Shown: positions 30,075-37,487 of the stretch, one piece after another
How positions within the stretch are numbered: the stretch's first letter is position 1
Layout of the letters: the number at the start of each line of letters is the position of its first letter
NCBI GenBank assembly: GCA_017508305.1
Contig: JAFVZF010000002.1
Span: forward strand, 1 to 52,685
DNA length: 52,685 bases
Origin: Paludibacteraceae bacterium
Lineage (GTDB): Bacteria; Bacteroidota; Bacteroidia; Bacteroidales; Paludibacteraceae
Direction of reading: 5' to 3'
Position numbers and translations under genes: made by a program
The notes under the pieces: model-generated
The model's input: the letters and a program-made list of their open reading frames with translations, nothing else
Databases searched by the model: none
Told to the model about the DNA's origin: nothing

Positions 30075-30490
30075 TGAAATTTTTAATCATCAACGGTCCC
30101 AACCTTAACTTGTTAGGAAAACGAGAACCCGAAATATACGGCAACCAAGGATTCGAGTTGTACTTAGAGACCTTACGCCAACAATTTGGGCAGGCAACTA
30201 TCGATTATTTTCAATCGAACGTTGAGGGAGAAATTATCAACAAGCTACACGAAGTAGGATTTGCATACACCGGCATTGTATTAAATGCCGGCGCGTATAC
30301 GCACACCTCTATTGCCATTGCAGATGCCATCAAGGCCATTACCACCCCTGTGGTAGAAGTACACCTTTCTAATGTATTTGCGCGCGAAAGTTACAGACAC
30401 GAATCGTTTCTTACTCCCGTATGTAAAGGTTGTATTTCCGGTTTTGGGTTAAAATCTTACCAGCTTGCATTGCAAAGTTTCTTACCCTAA
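30074..30490 (+). CDS. aroQ: Type II 3-dehydroquinate dehydratase
   Basis: It catalyses the third step of the shikimate pathway. The 138-residue protein has the type II landmarks IINGPNLNLLGKREPEIYG (active-site Tyr), LNAGAYTHTSIAIADAI, EVHLSNVFARE (catalytic His) and the end GFGLKSYQLAL. It is coupled to ilvE by a one-base stop/start overlap and is followed by a strong terminator. Confidence 0.96.
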   Translation: MKFLIINGPNLNLLGKREPEIYGNQGFELYLETLRQQFGQATIDYFQSNVEGEIINKLHEVGFAYTGIVLNAGAYTHTSIAIADAIKAITTPVVEVHLSNVFARESYRHESFLTPVCKGCISGFGLKSYQLALQSFLP

Positions 30491-30520
30491 CAGATTGTAT
30501 AGACAAAAAAGATAATTGTA

Positions 30521-30556
30521 TAGCTGACAAAAATCATTTTTGTCAGCTATTTTTTT
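30521..30556 (+). terminator. Intrinsic terminator after aroQ
   Basis: A perfect 13-bp stem (TAGCTGACAAAAA/TTTTTGTCAGCTA) with loop TCA is followed by seven T. It ends the ilvE-aroQ unit 30 bases past the aroQ stop. Confidence 0.92.
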
Positions 30557-30598
30557 ACTACTCGTTAAACTTTTAGCATTTTGTACCGTCTGTCACGT

Positions 30599-33025
30599 AT
30601 GAAAAAACTAAATCTTACTCTATTGATGGCACTATGTACCATCTTTATGTATGCTAACAACCTAAAAATAAGCGGCACACTTATTGACTCCAATAGCAAC
30701 GAACCATTTGCTTATGTAAACGTTGCCCTACACAAAGTTCCTAACAACCAACTTGCAACCGGCACATTGTCCGATATCGACGGAAAATTCGAACTTTACG
30801 CACCTGCCGGCAGTTACCAGCTAAACATCACATTTGTAGGGTATAAAACCATCACCAAATCAATTAGCTTATCAGAAGATAACCCACATCTGCGATTGGG
30901 CAAAATCAGCATGAAAGAAGACGCTCAACTCATCAAAGAAGTAGAAGTAGTGGGACAAAAGTCTGCCATGCAATTAGACATCGACAAGAAAGTTTTTAAC
31001 GTCACGGACAATCTCATTGCAGAGGGAGCTTCTGCCACCGATATATTGGAAAATATTCCATCGGTCGAAGTTGATAACGAGGGCAATGTATCGCTACGCA
31101 ACAATTCTTCTGTCGAAATCTGGATAAACGGAAAACCATCCGGTTTATCCGATACTGACAAAGGGCAAGTATTGGAAATGCTACCAGCCGAAACAATCGA
31201 AAAAGTAGAACTAATTACCAATCCATCTGCCAAGTACAACCCGGAAGGAAGCGTTGGGATCATCAATATTGTGATGAAAACATCCAGCAAAGGGGGGTAT
31301 TTTGGTAGCGTATCGGCAGGTGCCAACTACCAAGAAGGCAACGATTATCCGGGAGGCAATCTCGGACTGAACTTTAATTACAATCAAGGCAAATGGGATT
31401 TCTTTTTGAATGCATCAGGCAGGCACAATTTACGTAGCAACAGCAGCTACAATAATCGAACCTCATTTGAGACAGGAGCAGATACCACCTATTTGAACCA
31501 AACCAGCCAAAATATCAATAAATTTTACAATGGATTTTTACGCACTGGTTTTACTTATCGAATTGACCAAAAAAATGAGATAGGCATGAGTGCATTTGGG
31601 GCGTACAACCATTTTGACAGAAACAACCTGCTTCATTACACCGGATTGAGCCAAGGTTTAGATACTACTTACGTGCGTAATCGAACTACAAACAGCGTTG
31701 GCGACATGGCATTTTACAATGCTTCCATCGACTACAAGCATAAATTTGTTGCCGACAAAGAAGAAATCACTGCCAATTTAAACTATTTTGGCAGGTACAG
31801 GGATAATAATAGCTACTACCACAACTGGCAAAATCAAGAAAATGCCACCATTCAGTCCACCGAATACCAAACGCAACACGAAATCGGACATAGTGCATCG
31901 GCTCAGGTAGACTATTTCAACAGATTTACTCCTAACTCTAAATTAGAAGCAGGTGCAAAAGCCAGTTTCGACATAAAAGATAGTCAGGATCGTAGTTTTG
32001 ATGCCTCGCACACAGAGATAACAGATCGTTACAACCCTTTTTTGTACATCGAACAAATTTACGCTTTGTATGCCAGTTATGGTAATAAATTTGATTGGTT
32101 TGGTTTTCAAGTAGGCGTTAGAGGAGAGGAAACCATTACACAAGCTAACGATGTAAAACGTTCGTACTTTCAGGTCTTTCCTTCTGCCTACTTATCCTTC
32201 GAATTGCCCAAATCTAACGAAATTCAGCTTAACTATACCCGACGTATTAACCGTCCAAGAGGAAGACGCATTGATAGCTACATTGACCGCAGTGACCCCT
32301 CTAATATCAGCTACGGGAATCCATGGTTAATGCCCGAATTTAGCAACAATGTAGAATTAAATTACCTTAAAACATGGGACGAACACACCTTATCTGCAGG
32401 TCTGTACTATGCTTACACAGAAAATGTCATTCAACGCGTTAGCAAATTGAGAGCAGATGGTGTCATGGAAAATACTTTCGAAAACCTTAACTATTCGCAT
32501 AATGCAGGCATCGAACTGATTGCAAAGAACAGATTGTTTAAAAATTACCTTGACCTAACCACCAGCATAACAGGATATTACTACAGTTTAGGAGAAAACG
32601 AGCAGTACAATATTGCCCGTACCGAAACTTTCTCATGGAACGCACGTATCAACGCAAACGTTAAAATACTAAGCAACCTATCTGCGCAAATTACAGCTTT
32701 CTACAATGCTCCTCGTTTAGTCGCACAAGGTAGCGTGGATCATCGATATGGTCTTAATGCCGGCATCAAAGCTTCTTTCTTCGACAAAGCATTGAGCGTC
32801 AACTTTACCGTAAACGACATCCTCAATTCACGAGCTAACAGCATGCGTACCAATTACAGCGACAATTTCTACCAAGAAAGCGGGAATACATCCATGGGCA
32901 GAACCTATCGACTATCTGTGTCGTATAATTTTGGCAATATGAAGCCCAAACGCACCAAGACACCTGCCATTAATAACAACAACAGCACGGATGGGCTTGA
33001 AGAGGAAATGAACACTGATTTTTAA
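30599..33025 (+). CDS. TonB-dependent-type outer membrane beta-barrel protein
   Basis: This is an 808-residue outer membrane protein with a signal peptide (about residues 1-19), a carboxypeptidase-regulatory-like beta domain (about 23-105, ISGTLIDSNSNEPFAYVNVA), a plug-like region (IDKKVFNVTDNLIAEGASA, VELITNPSAKYNPEGSVG) and a long C-terminal barrel rich in aromatic strands. It fits the OMP_b-brl_3 group, whose substrates are largely unknown. No SusD-type lipoprotein lies beside it, so it is not a standard SusCD glycan importer. ATG 30599 begins the signal peptide. No good promoter was found. A hairpin follows its stop. Confidence 0.88.
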   Translation: MKKLNLTLLMALCTIFMYANNLKISGTLIDSNSNEPFAYVNVALHKVPNNQLATGTLSDIDGKFELYAPAGSYQLNITFVGYKTITKSISLSEDNPHLRLGKISMKEDAQLIKEVEVVGQKSAMQLDIDKKVFNVTDNLIAEGASATDILENIPSVEVDNEGNVSLRNNSSVEIWINGKPSGLSDTDKGQVLEMLPAETIEKVELITNPSAKYNPEGSVGIINIVMKTSSKGGYFGSVSAGANYQEGNDYPGGNLGLNFNYNQGKWDFFLNASGRHNLRSNSSYNNRTSFETGADTTYLNQTSQNINKFYNGFLRTGFTYRIDQKNEIGMSAFGAYNHFDRNNLLHYTGLSQGLDTTYVRNRTTNSVGDMAFYNASIDYKHKFVADKEEITANLNYFGRYRDNNSYYHNWQNQENATIQSTEYQTQHEIGHSASAQVDYFNRFTPNSKLEAGAKASFDIKDSQDRSFDASHTEITDRYNPFLYIEQIYALYASYGNKFDWFGFQVGVRGEETITQANDVKRSYFQVFPSAYLSFELPKSNEIQLNYTRRINRPRGRRIDSYIDRSDPSNISYGNPWLMPEFSNNVELNYLKTWDEHTLSAGLYYAYTENVIQRVSKLRADGVMENTFENLNYSHNAGIELIAKNRLFKNYLDLTTSITGYYYSLGENEQYNIARTETFSWNARINANVKILSNLSAQITAFYNAPRLVAQGSVDHRYGLNAGIKASFFDKALSVNFTVNDILNSRANSMRTNYSDNFYQESGNTSMGRTYRLSVSYNFGNMKPKRTKTPAINNNNSTDGLEEEMNTDF

Positions 33026-33034
33026 AAGTTTAAT

Positions 33035-33065
33035 GCAAAAGGCAAGGTTTTTCCTTGCTTTTTGC
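33035..33065 (+). terminator. Terminator after the TonB-type barrel gene
   Basis: GCAAAAGGCAAGG pairs with CCTTGCTTTTTGC around a TTTTT loop, giving about 13 bp with one G-T pair. It lies just after the stop and directly before the next -7 element. The T-run is part of the stem rather than a free tail, so strength is uncertain. Confidence 0.65.
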
Positions 33066-33066
33066 G

Positions 33067-33074
33067 TATTTTTG
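33067..33074 (+). promoter_or_regulatory. Promoter -7 element for the 33.1-36.1 kb unit
   Basis: TATTTTTG matches TAnnTTTG and ends 22 bases before the ATG at 33097. The -33 region is taken up by the hairpin, and no TTTG is placed correctly. Confidence 0.5.
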
Positions 33075-33096
33075 TAGCAAAATTAAAAATACGTAT

Positions 33097-33918
33097 ATGA
33101 AAAAAATAATCTTAATTTGTGTCACTTGCCTAATGGCCTCATTTGCCATGTCGCAAGAATTGTCATACACCGAGAGTCCATACACCTCCGCAAGTGGAGC
33201 GAAACCCGCCATCAAACAAGTTCTTAACTACGACAAAAACCTCATCATCGGATACGAAATTACTTTTAACTATCCGGTAGAAGATATTGAAGCTGCCGTT
33301 GTAAAACGATTGGCTACCGAAGGCGTTGAAGGTAAACAGAAAAAGACCTTCTACATCTTCCAAGGCATAAAATACAACTACCTATGGGATAAAAAATTTG
33401 ATATGTACATGGCATTTGTTGGTTCTAAAAATGCCGGAACCATAAAAGTTATCCTATCAACCGGTTACGACAACTTTATCATCCCTACACAGGATAATAT
33501 TACCACCGACAAGATGTTTAAATGGCTAACAGAGTTGGATATAGATATTCAACAATACCGCTATGATGTCGCTATGGTGGCACACCAAGAAGAATACAAG
33601 GACATTGATAAGGAGCTAAGTAAATTAGAAAAGAAACGCAACAACGTTGAAAAGAAACTTAAAAAGAATGCGAATGCACAATCTAAATTTGAAGCCAGCC
33701 GTACCATTGTTACCGAAAACTCGGTAAATATTGATACCAAAAAGATTGAAAAAGAACAAAAGAAAGCGCAACAACTAATTGAGGAAAGAAGCAAATTAGA
33801 AGCTGAATTAGCTGCCATCAATAAGGACATTACCAATGTTCGTTCCGATTTATCCAAAAAGAACACTGCCATAGCGGAACTAAAGAAAGAGCAACCCCGC
33901 ACTAATAACAGTAAATAA
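33097..33918 (+). CDS. Secreted coiled-coil protein of unknown function
   Basis: I do not recognise a named family. The 273-residue protein has a signal peptide (about residues 1-19, cleavage after AMSQ possible), a small domain of about 135 residues (GYEITFNYP, YNYLWDKKFDMYMAFVG, STGYDNFIIPTQ) and a long charged coiled coil (about 166-266) rich in Lys and Glu. No membrane anchor or lipobox is seen, so it should be periplasmic or exported. Its stop overlaps the start of the kinase/RapZ-C gene by one base (TAATG), which suggests co-expression with that cytoplasmic enzyme. ATG 33097 is chosen because the signal peptide begins there. Confidence 0.85.
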   Translation: MKKIILICVTCLMASFAMSQELSYTESPYTSASGAKPAIKQVLNYDKNLIIGYEITFNYPVEDIEAAVVKRLATEGVEGKQKKTFYIFQGIKYNYLWDKKFDMYMAFVGSKNAGTIKVILSTGYDNFIIPTQDNITTDKMFKWLTELDIDIQQYRYDVAMVAHQEEYKDIDKELSKLEKKRNNVEKKLKKNANAQSKFEASRTIVTENSVNIDTKKIEKEQKKAQQLIEERSKLEAELAAINKDITNVRSDLSKKNTAIAELKKEQPRTNNSK

Positions 33919-35348
33919 TGGAAGCTGTTTTTCGACTTTTTGAACAATTTAGCGGAGCCCGTCCAAACCAATATCGGTTATTGTCGGGCTCCGGCTCTGA
34001 TAGGGTGTACTACAGGTTATGGGATCAGAGCCAAACTTATATTGGCGTTTATGGGTCGGACATCCAAGAAAACAATGCGTTTTTTGCAGTAACCAATCAG
34101 ATGGAGGCTTGTGGTATCCCAACACCTAAGATATTGTGCATTTCGGAAGATAAACACGCTTACCTACTCAGCGACTTGGGAGACGAATCGCTATTCTTTG
34201 ACCACATTGCCAAAGGATTTACAGCACAGACCATCGACTTGCTACACAAAACCATTAGTTATTTGCCACGTATTCAATTTGAGGTCGCTAAAAACCTGGA
34301 TTTCTCGGTATGCTATCCACAAGTAAGTTTTGACAAACGCACCATCTTCTGGGACCTTAACTATTTTAAATACAGTTTTTTAAAACCCAGCAAGATCGGA
34401 TTTAACGATGCGCTTTTGGAAGATGACTTTGATGCACTTTGCGCTGATTTATTAAAGACCCAATCCCCTACCTTTATGTACCGTGATTTTCAATCACGTA
34501 ACGTAATGATAGTGAATAATGAACCTTACTTTATCGACTACCAAGGAGGCCGAAAAGGACCATTCTACTACGATTTGGTATCATTTGTGTACCAAGCAAA
34601 GGCAGCTATTCCACCTGCAATCAGAGAGAGCCTCATTAACACATACAAAGAAGCCCTTAAGCCCTACTATCAGGTAGACGATGCCCTTTTTTCGCAACAA
34701 GTAGCCTTGTTTGCCCTATTCAGAAATTTACAAGTATTAGGAGCATACGGGTTTAGAGGACTCATTGAACAGAAAGCACATTTTATTAGCAGCATTCCTT
34801 ATGCTATACAGGGCTTGCAACAGTTACTACAATCCAACGATTACAGCGCCTATCCTTACTTACAAGGTATCCTCGAATCGTTGGTCGAAAAATACCATAC
34901 AGAACTCCCACAATCGTGTATCGCCCCCGACCAATTATGCGTTGATGTGTATAGTTTTTCGTACAAAAAAGGTATTCCTACTGATTATTCGGGCAATGGA
35001 GGCGGTTTCGTTTTTGATTGCAGGGCTATTCACAATCCCGGCAGATACGAACCATACAAGCAACTAACCGGATTGGATCAACCTGTAATCGACTTTTTGG
35101 AGGAAGATGGAGAGATACTGCCCTTTATGGAGCACGTGTATGCACTTGCCGATCCCGCCGTCGAACGATACATAAAACGGGGATTCACCCACCTTCAATT
35201 CTGCTTTGGATGCACAGGGGGACAACACCGCTCGGTATATGGAGCACAACATTTAGTCGAACATCTTGCAAAAAAGTTTGGTGTACAAGTACGACTGTAC
35301 CACCGAGAAAGGGATATAAAACAATACTTTAATTGCCTACCTGTATGA
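33918..35348 (+). CDS. Aminoglycoside-phosphotransferase-like kinase fused to RapZ C-terminal domain
   Basis: The 476-residue cytoplasmic protein joins two domains. Residues about 10-310 form a phosphotransferase (APH) fold with catalytic Asp190 and Asn195 in YRDFQSRN and the metal-binding Asp207 in IDYQGG; related kinases such as AmgK phosphorylate MurNAc/GlcNAc at C1. Residues about 338-470 match the C-terminal domain of RapZ (VFDCRAIHNPGRYEPY, TGLDQPVIDFL, GCTGGQHRSVYGAQH), which in E. coli binds glucosamine-6-phosphate. The basic RNA-binding tail of E. coli RapZ is not evident, and the P-loop domain of full RapZ is missing. The next gene, overlapping by four bases, is a nucleotidyltransferase like MurU. 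The likely but unproven job is an amino-sugar kinase tuned by an amino-sugar phosphate. Confidence 0.85.
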   Translation: MEAVFRLFEQFSGARPNQYRLLSGSGSDRVYYRLWDQSQTYIGVYGSDIQENNAFFAVTNQMEACGIPTPKILCISEDKHAYLLSDLGDESLFFDHIAKGFTAQTIDLLHKTISYLPRIQFEVAKNLDFSVCYPQVSFDKRTIFWDLNYFKYSFLKPSKIGFNDALLEDDFDALCADLLKTQSPTFMYRDFQSRNVMIVNNEPYFIDYQGGRKGPFYYDLVSFVYQAKAAIPPAIRESLINTYKEALKPYYQVDDALFSQQVALFALFRNLQVLGAYGFRGLIEQKAHFISSIPYAIQGLQQLLQSNDYSAYPYLQGILESLVEKYHTELPQSCIAPDQLCVDVYSFSYKKGIPTDYSGNGGGFVFDCRAIHNPGRYEPYKQLTGLDQPVIDFLEEDGEILPFMEHVYALADPAVERYIKRGFTHLQFCFGCTGGQHRSVYGAQHLVEHLAKKFGVQVRLYHRERDIKQYFNCLPV

Positions 35349-36073
35349 AAGCATTCATTTTTGCCGCCGGATTAGGAACACGTCTTAAACCTCTTACCGA
35401 TACCATGCCTAAGGCCTTAGTACCTGTTGCCGATAAACCCTTATTACAGCATGTGTTAGATAAGCTACAAGCAGAAGGATTTGACAAGTTTGTCGTAAAT
35501 ATTCATCATTTTGGCGAACAAATAATATCTCACCTACGCTCGTATATCGCAGAAGGTAGCGTAGTTATATCGGACGAAAGAGCAGCGCTTTTAGAAACAG
35601 GGGGAGCCATAAAAAAAGCCATACCATTACTTGGCAATGACTCTTTCTTAATTCACAATGTCGATATTCTATCCAATGCTCGGACTGCCCATTTGATGCA
35701 ACAACATACAAAAATGCAAGCGGCAGCTACACTACTTGTTAGCAAGCGTCAAAGCAGTCGCATGTTACTTTTCGATGCTGACATGCGCCTCAAGGCTTGG
35801 ACAAACACACTAACGGGCGAGGTAAAAACGCCTTATCCCAACTTGGATATATCTCTGCTAACACCAATGGCCTTTAGTGGCATTCACTGCTTTTCGCCTG
35901 TGCTTTTTGACGCTACGAAAAACTATCCCGACAAGTTCTCTATCATTGATTTTTATTTGGACCAGTGCCTATCTTTCCCCATCTATGGATATGTGCAAAA
36001 AGACTTAAAGCTACTCGATGTAGGGAAAATAGATTCGTTAGAGAAAGCCAACGATTTTATCGAATTGTCTTAA
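35345..36073 (+). CDS. NDP-sugar nucleotidyltransferase (MurU-like)
   Basis: It is predicted to join a sugar-1-phosphate to a nucleoside triphosphate. The 242-residue protein has the signature FAAGLGTRLKPLTDTMPKAL (about residues 5-24), the product-site ETGGAIKKA and the metal-binding region IHNVDIL. Its size, without a C-terminal beta-helix, matches MurU (MurNAc-1-phosphate uridylyltransferase) and simple glucose-1-phosphate or mannose-1-phosphate enzymes. Partnering with an APH-type kinase favours the AmgK/MurU peptidoglycan-recycling idea; substrate is not proven. It starts on an ATGA overlap with the kinase gene and is convergent with the zinc-ribbon gene at a distance of five bases. Confidence 0.85.
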   Translation: MKAFIFAAGLGTRLKPLTDTMPKALVPVADKPLLQHVLDKLQAEGFDKFVVNIHHFGEQIISHLRSYIAEGSVVISDERAALLETGGAIKKAIPLLGNDSFLIHNVDILSNARTAHLMQQHTKMQAAATLLVSKRQSSRMLLFDADMRLKAWTNTLTGEVKTPYPNLDISLLTPMAFSGIHCFSPVLFDATKNYPDKFSIIDFYLDQCLSFPIYGYVQKDLKLLDVGKIDSLEKANDFIELS

Positions 36074-36078
36074 GTGCT

Positions 36079-36402
36079 CTATAAGTGTTCGTGGTGATGA
36101 TGGTCGGATTCTAACCCCTTCTGTACACGCTGCAACCATTTTCCTGCTGCTTCCCAACTGTTTAAAAGCCATCCTCCACAATCAGGGCAATGCGCATCTG
36201 CTCCACAATCGCGGCACATATTAAACTTTTTCCCACAATGATCGCACGTAAATTGTGTCGTTTGTAATAATTTTCCCCCCAAACTTGTTCCACATTTTAC
36301 GCAATTTATAGGGGTAGCTTGCGGTCGTTTTACCAAACAATTTAAACGAGGCGTAGGATAAGTTGGACGAGGACCGTATGGGGATGAATTGTTGTCTTTC
36401 AT
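36079..36402 (-). CDS. Small zinc-ribbon protein with histidine-rich tail
   Basis: I do not recognise a characterised family. The 107-residue protein has a polar, Pro-rich start (about residues 1-30), four CxxC pairs in order (CVKC, CDHC, CRDC, CPDC) that would form two zinc ribbons, a short helix (WLLNSWEAAGKWLQRVQKGL) and the tail HHHHEHL, a natural metal-binding end. No signal peptide or membrane segment is present. It is alone on the minus strand; TAATTTCG at 36424-36431 (minus) is one base off the -7 consensus. Confidence 0.8.
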   Translation of the reverse strand: MKDNNSSPYGPRPTYPTPRLNCLVKRPQATPINCVKCGTSLGGKLLQTTQFTCDHCGKKFNMCRDCGADAHCPDCGGWLLNSWEAAGKWLQRVQKGLESDHHHHEHL

Positions 36403-36536
36403 GGATACTTATTCTTTTCAAGGCGAAATTACAACAAAAAATCAAGTTTTGGGAGAGCAAGGCAAAAAAAAATAAGATGTATAGGAATTATGATAAAGGT
36501 ATCTTACCTGCAAAAGCATGAGGGCAAAGCCCGAAT

Positions 36537-36554
36537 AAGATAAACGGCACCTCG
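36537..36554 (-). repeat. 18-base direct repeat, copy A
   Basis: AAGATAAACGGCACCTCG on the plus strand is identical to 36588-36605. On the minus strand it ends in TTTATCTT, resembling a -7 element that lacks the final TTG. Confidence 0.85.
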
Positions 36555-36587
36555 AATTTATCTTTACTCAACACTATGTGTTTCGTG

Positions 36588-36623
36588 AAGATAAACGGCA
36601 CCTCGGCAAAAGCAAAATCAAGG
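36588..36623 (-). repeat. 18-base direct repeat copy B plus minus-facing element
   Basis: Bases 36588-36605 repeat copy A exactly; 36602-36623 match 16844-16865 near holB. On the minus strand the unit reads TTTG, 19 bases, TATCTTCA, a near-promoter facing the zinc-ribbon gene but about 180 bases from its start. Confidence 0.75.
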
Positions 36624-36633
36624 ATTTTGTTTG

Positions 36634-36688
36634 TAAGTTAAAGCAAAAGCATGAATAAGCAAGCTTCTCATGCTTTTGCTTTAACTTA
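36634..36688. repeat. 21-bp perfect inverted repeat
   Basis: Arms 36634-36654 and 36668-36688 are perfect complements over 21 bases (outer bases TAAGTTAAAG, core GCAAAAGCATGA), with a 13-base loop. It would form a long hairpin in RNA from either strand. It has no T-tract and lies 16 bases before the -33 element of dapB. Confidence 0.9.
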
Positions 36689-36690
36689 TA

Positions 36691-36739
36691 CAAAAAAGCT
36701 GGGCTTTTTTGCTTTTGCCCTCGGTTTGTATTATCTTTG
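36691..36739 (+). promoter_or_regulatory. Hairpin-plus-promoter cassette upstream of dapB
   Basis: A perfect 9-bp hairpin (CAAAAAAGC, loop TGG, GCTTTTTTG) runs into the promoter: TTTG at 36708-36711, 20 bases, TATCTTTG at 36732-36739. Bases 36704-36739 are the second copy of the holB promoter (32 of 36 identical). The dapB ATG is 26 bases beyond the -7 element. It probably drives dapB-lepB and perhaps the genes through recO. Confidence 0.82.
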
Positions 36740-36765
36740 CCACATAGTTTATAAAGAAATATACC

Positions 36766-37485
36766 ATGAAAATAGCACTTATCGGTTATGGAAAGATGGG
36801 CAAAACCATCGAACAAATTGCCCTTAGTCGCGGACACGAAATAGTAAGCCGCATCGATATTGATAACCAAGAAGAATTTGAATCCGAAGCTTTTAAAAGT
36901 GCCGATGTTGCCATAGAATTTACAGCCCCAAAAGTAGCCGTTCAAAACTACAAAAAAGCTTTTCAAGCCGGCGTATCTGTCGTTTCCGGTACTACAGGAT
37001 GGACCGAACAAATGCCAGAAATTCAGACGCTATGCAAGCAAAAAAACGTTGCTTTTTTTTGGGCATCCAACTTTAGCTTAGGGGTAAACATCTTTTTTGC
37101 CGTCAACGAATATTTGGCTCGCATCATGAACCAATTCCCTGCCTACCAAGTAAGCATGGAAGAAACGCATCACACCCAAAAGTTGGATGCACCCAGTGGC
37201 ACTGCCATTACGTTAGCAGAGGGTATCCTAAATAACATTGACAGAAAAAACAATTGGCAATTAAGCGAAGAAAAAGCTGCCGACCCCATCCTTGCCATTA
37301 AAGCTATTCGCGAAGGAACAGTACCCGGCATCCATACCATCCAATACGAGTCTGATTTTGACTACATTACCATTACTCATGACGCCAAAAATCGCAACGG
37401 TTTTGCTTTAGGCGCTGTATTGGCTGCCGAATTTACATATGGCAAGAAAGGTTGTCTTGGCATGAAAGATATGTTTAAATTTTAA
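36766..37485 (+). CDS. dapB: 4-hydroxy-tetrahydrodipicolinate reductase
   Basis: DapB makes tetrahydrodipicolinate for lysine and diaminopimelate, the peptidoglycan cross-linker. The 239-residue protein has the nucleotide-binding start IALIGYGKMGKTIE, GTTGW, and the catalytic/substrate motif EETHHTQKLDAPSGTA. It is shorter than the E. coli enzyme (273) but normal for this phylum. lepB begins two bases after its stop. Confidence 0.96.
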   Translation: MKIALIGYGKMGKTIEQIALSRGHEIVSRIDIDNQEEFESEAFKSADVAIEFTAPKVAVQNYKKAFQAGVSVVSGTTGWTEQMPEIQTLCKQKNVAFFWASNFSLGVNIFFAVNEYLARIMNQFPAYQVSMEETHHTQKLDAPSGTAITLAEGILNNIDRKNNWQLSEEKAADPILAIKAIREGTVPGIHTIQYESDFDYITITHDAKNRNGFALGAVLAAEFTYGKKGCLGMKDMFKF

Positions 37486-37487
37486 CT

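Larger units (their letters stand above)
36403..36765. other. Repeat-rich 363-bp intergenic region
   Basis: No gene is seen here. The stretch separates the divergent zinc-ribbon and dapB genes and contains, from left to right, a short GGGC AAA GCCC hairpin at 36522-36532, two 18-base direct repeats, a minus-facing copy of the element also found at 16844-16865, a 21-bp inverted repeat, and the hairpin-promoter cassette of dapB. The motif GCAAAAGCATGA occurs at about 36510-36521 and again at 36643-36654. It looks like an accumulation of dispersed intergenic elements rather than a decayed gene. Confidence 0.75.

Noticed and set aside
30599-33025. A SusCD-type polysaccharide utilisation locus
   Set aside because: There is no SusD-like lipoprotein, sulfatase, regulator or other glycoside hydrolase beside the barrel protein.
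36403-36765. CRISPR array or decayed gene in the repeat-rich gap
   Set aside because: There are only two direct-repeat copies, no regular spacers and no long open frame.
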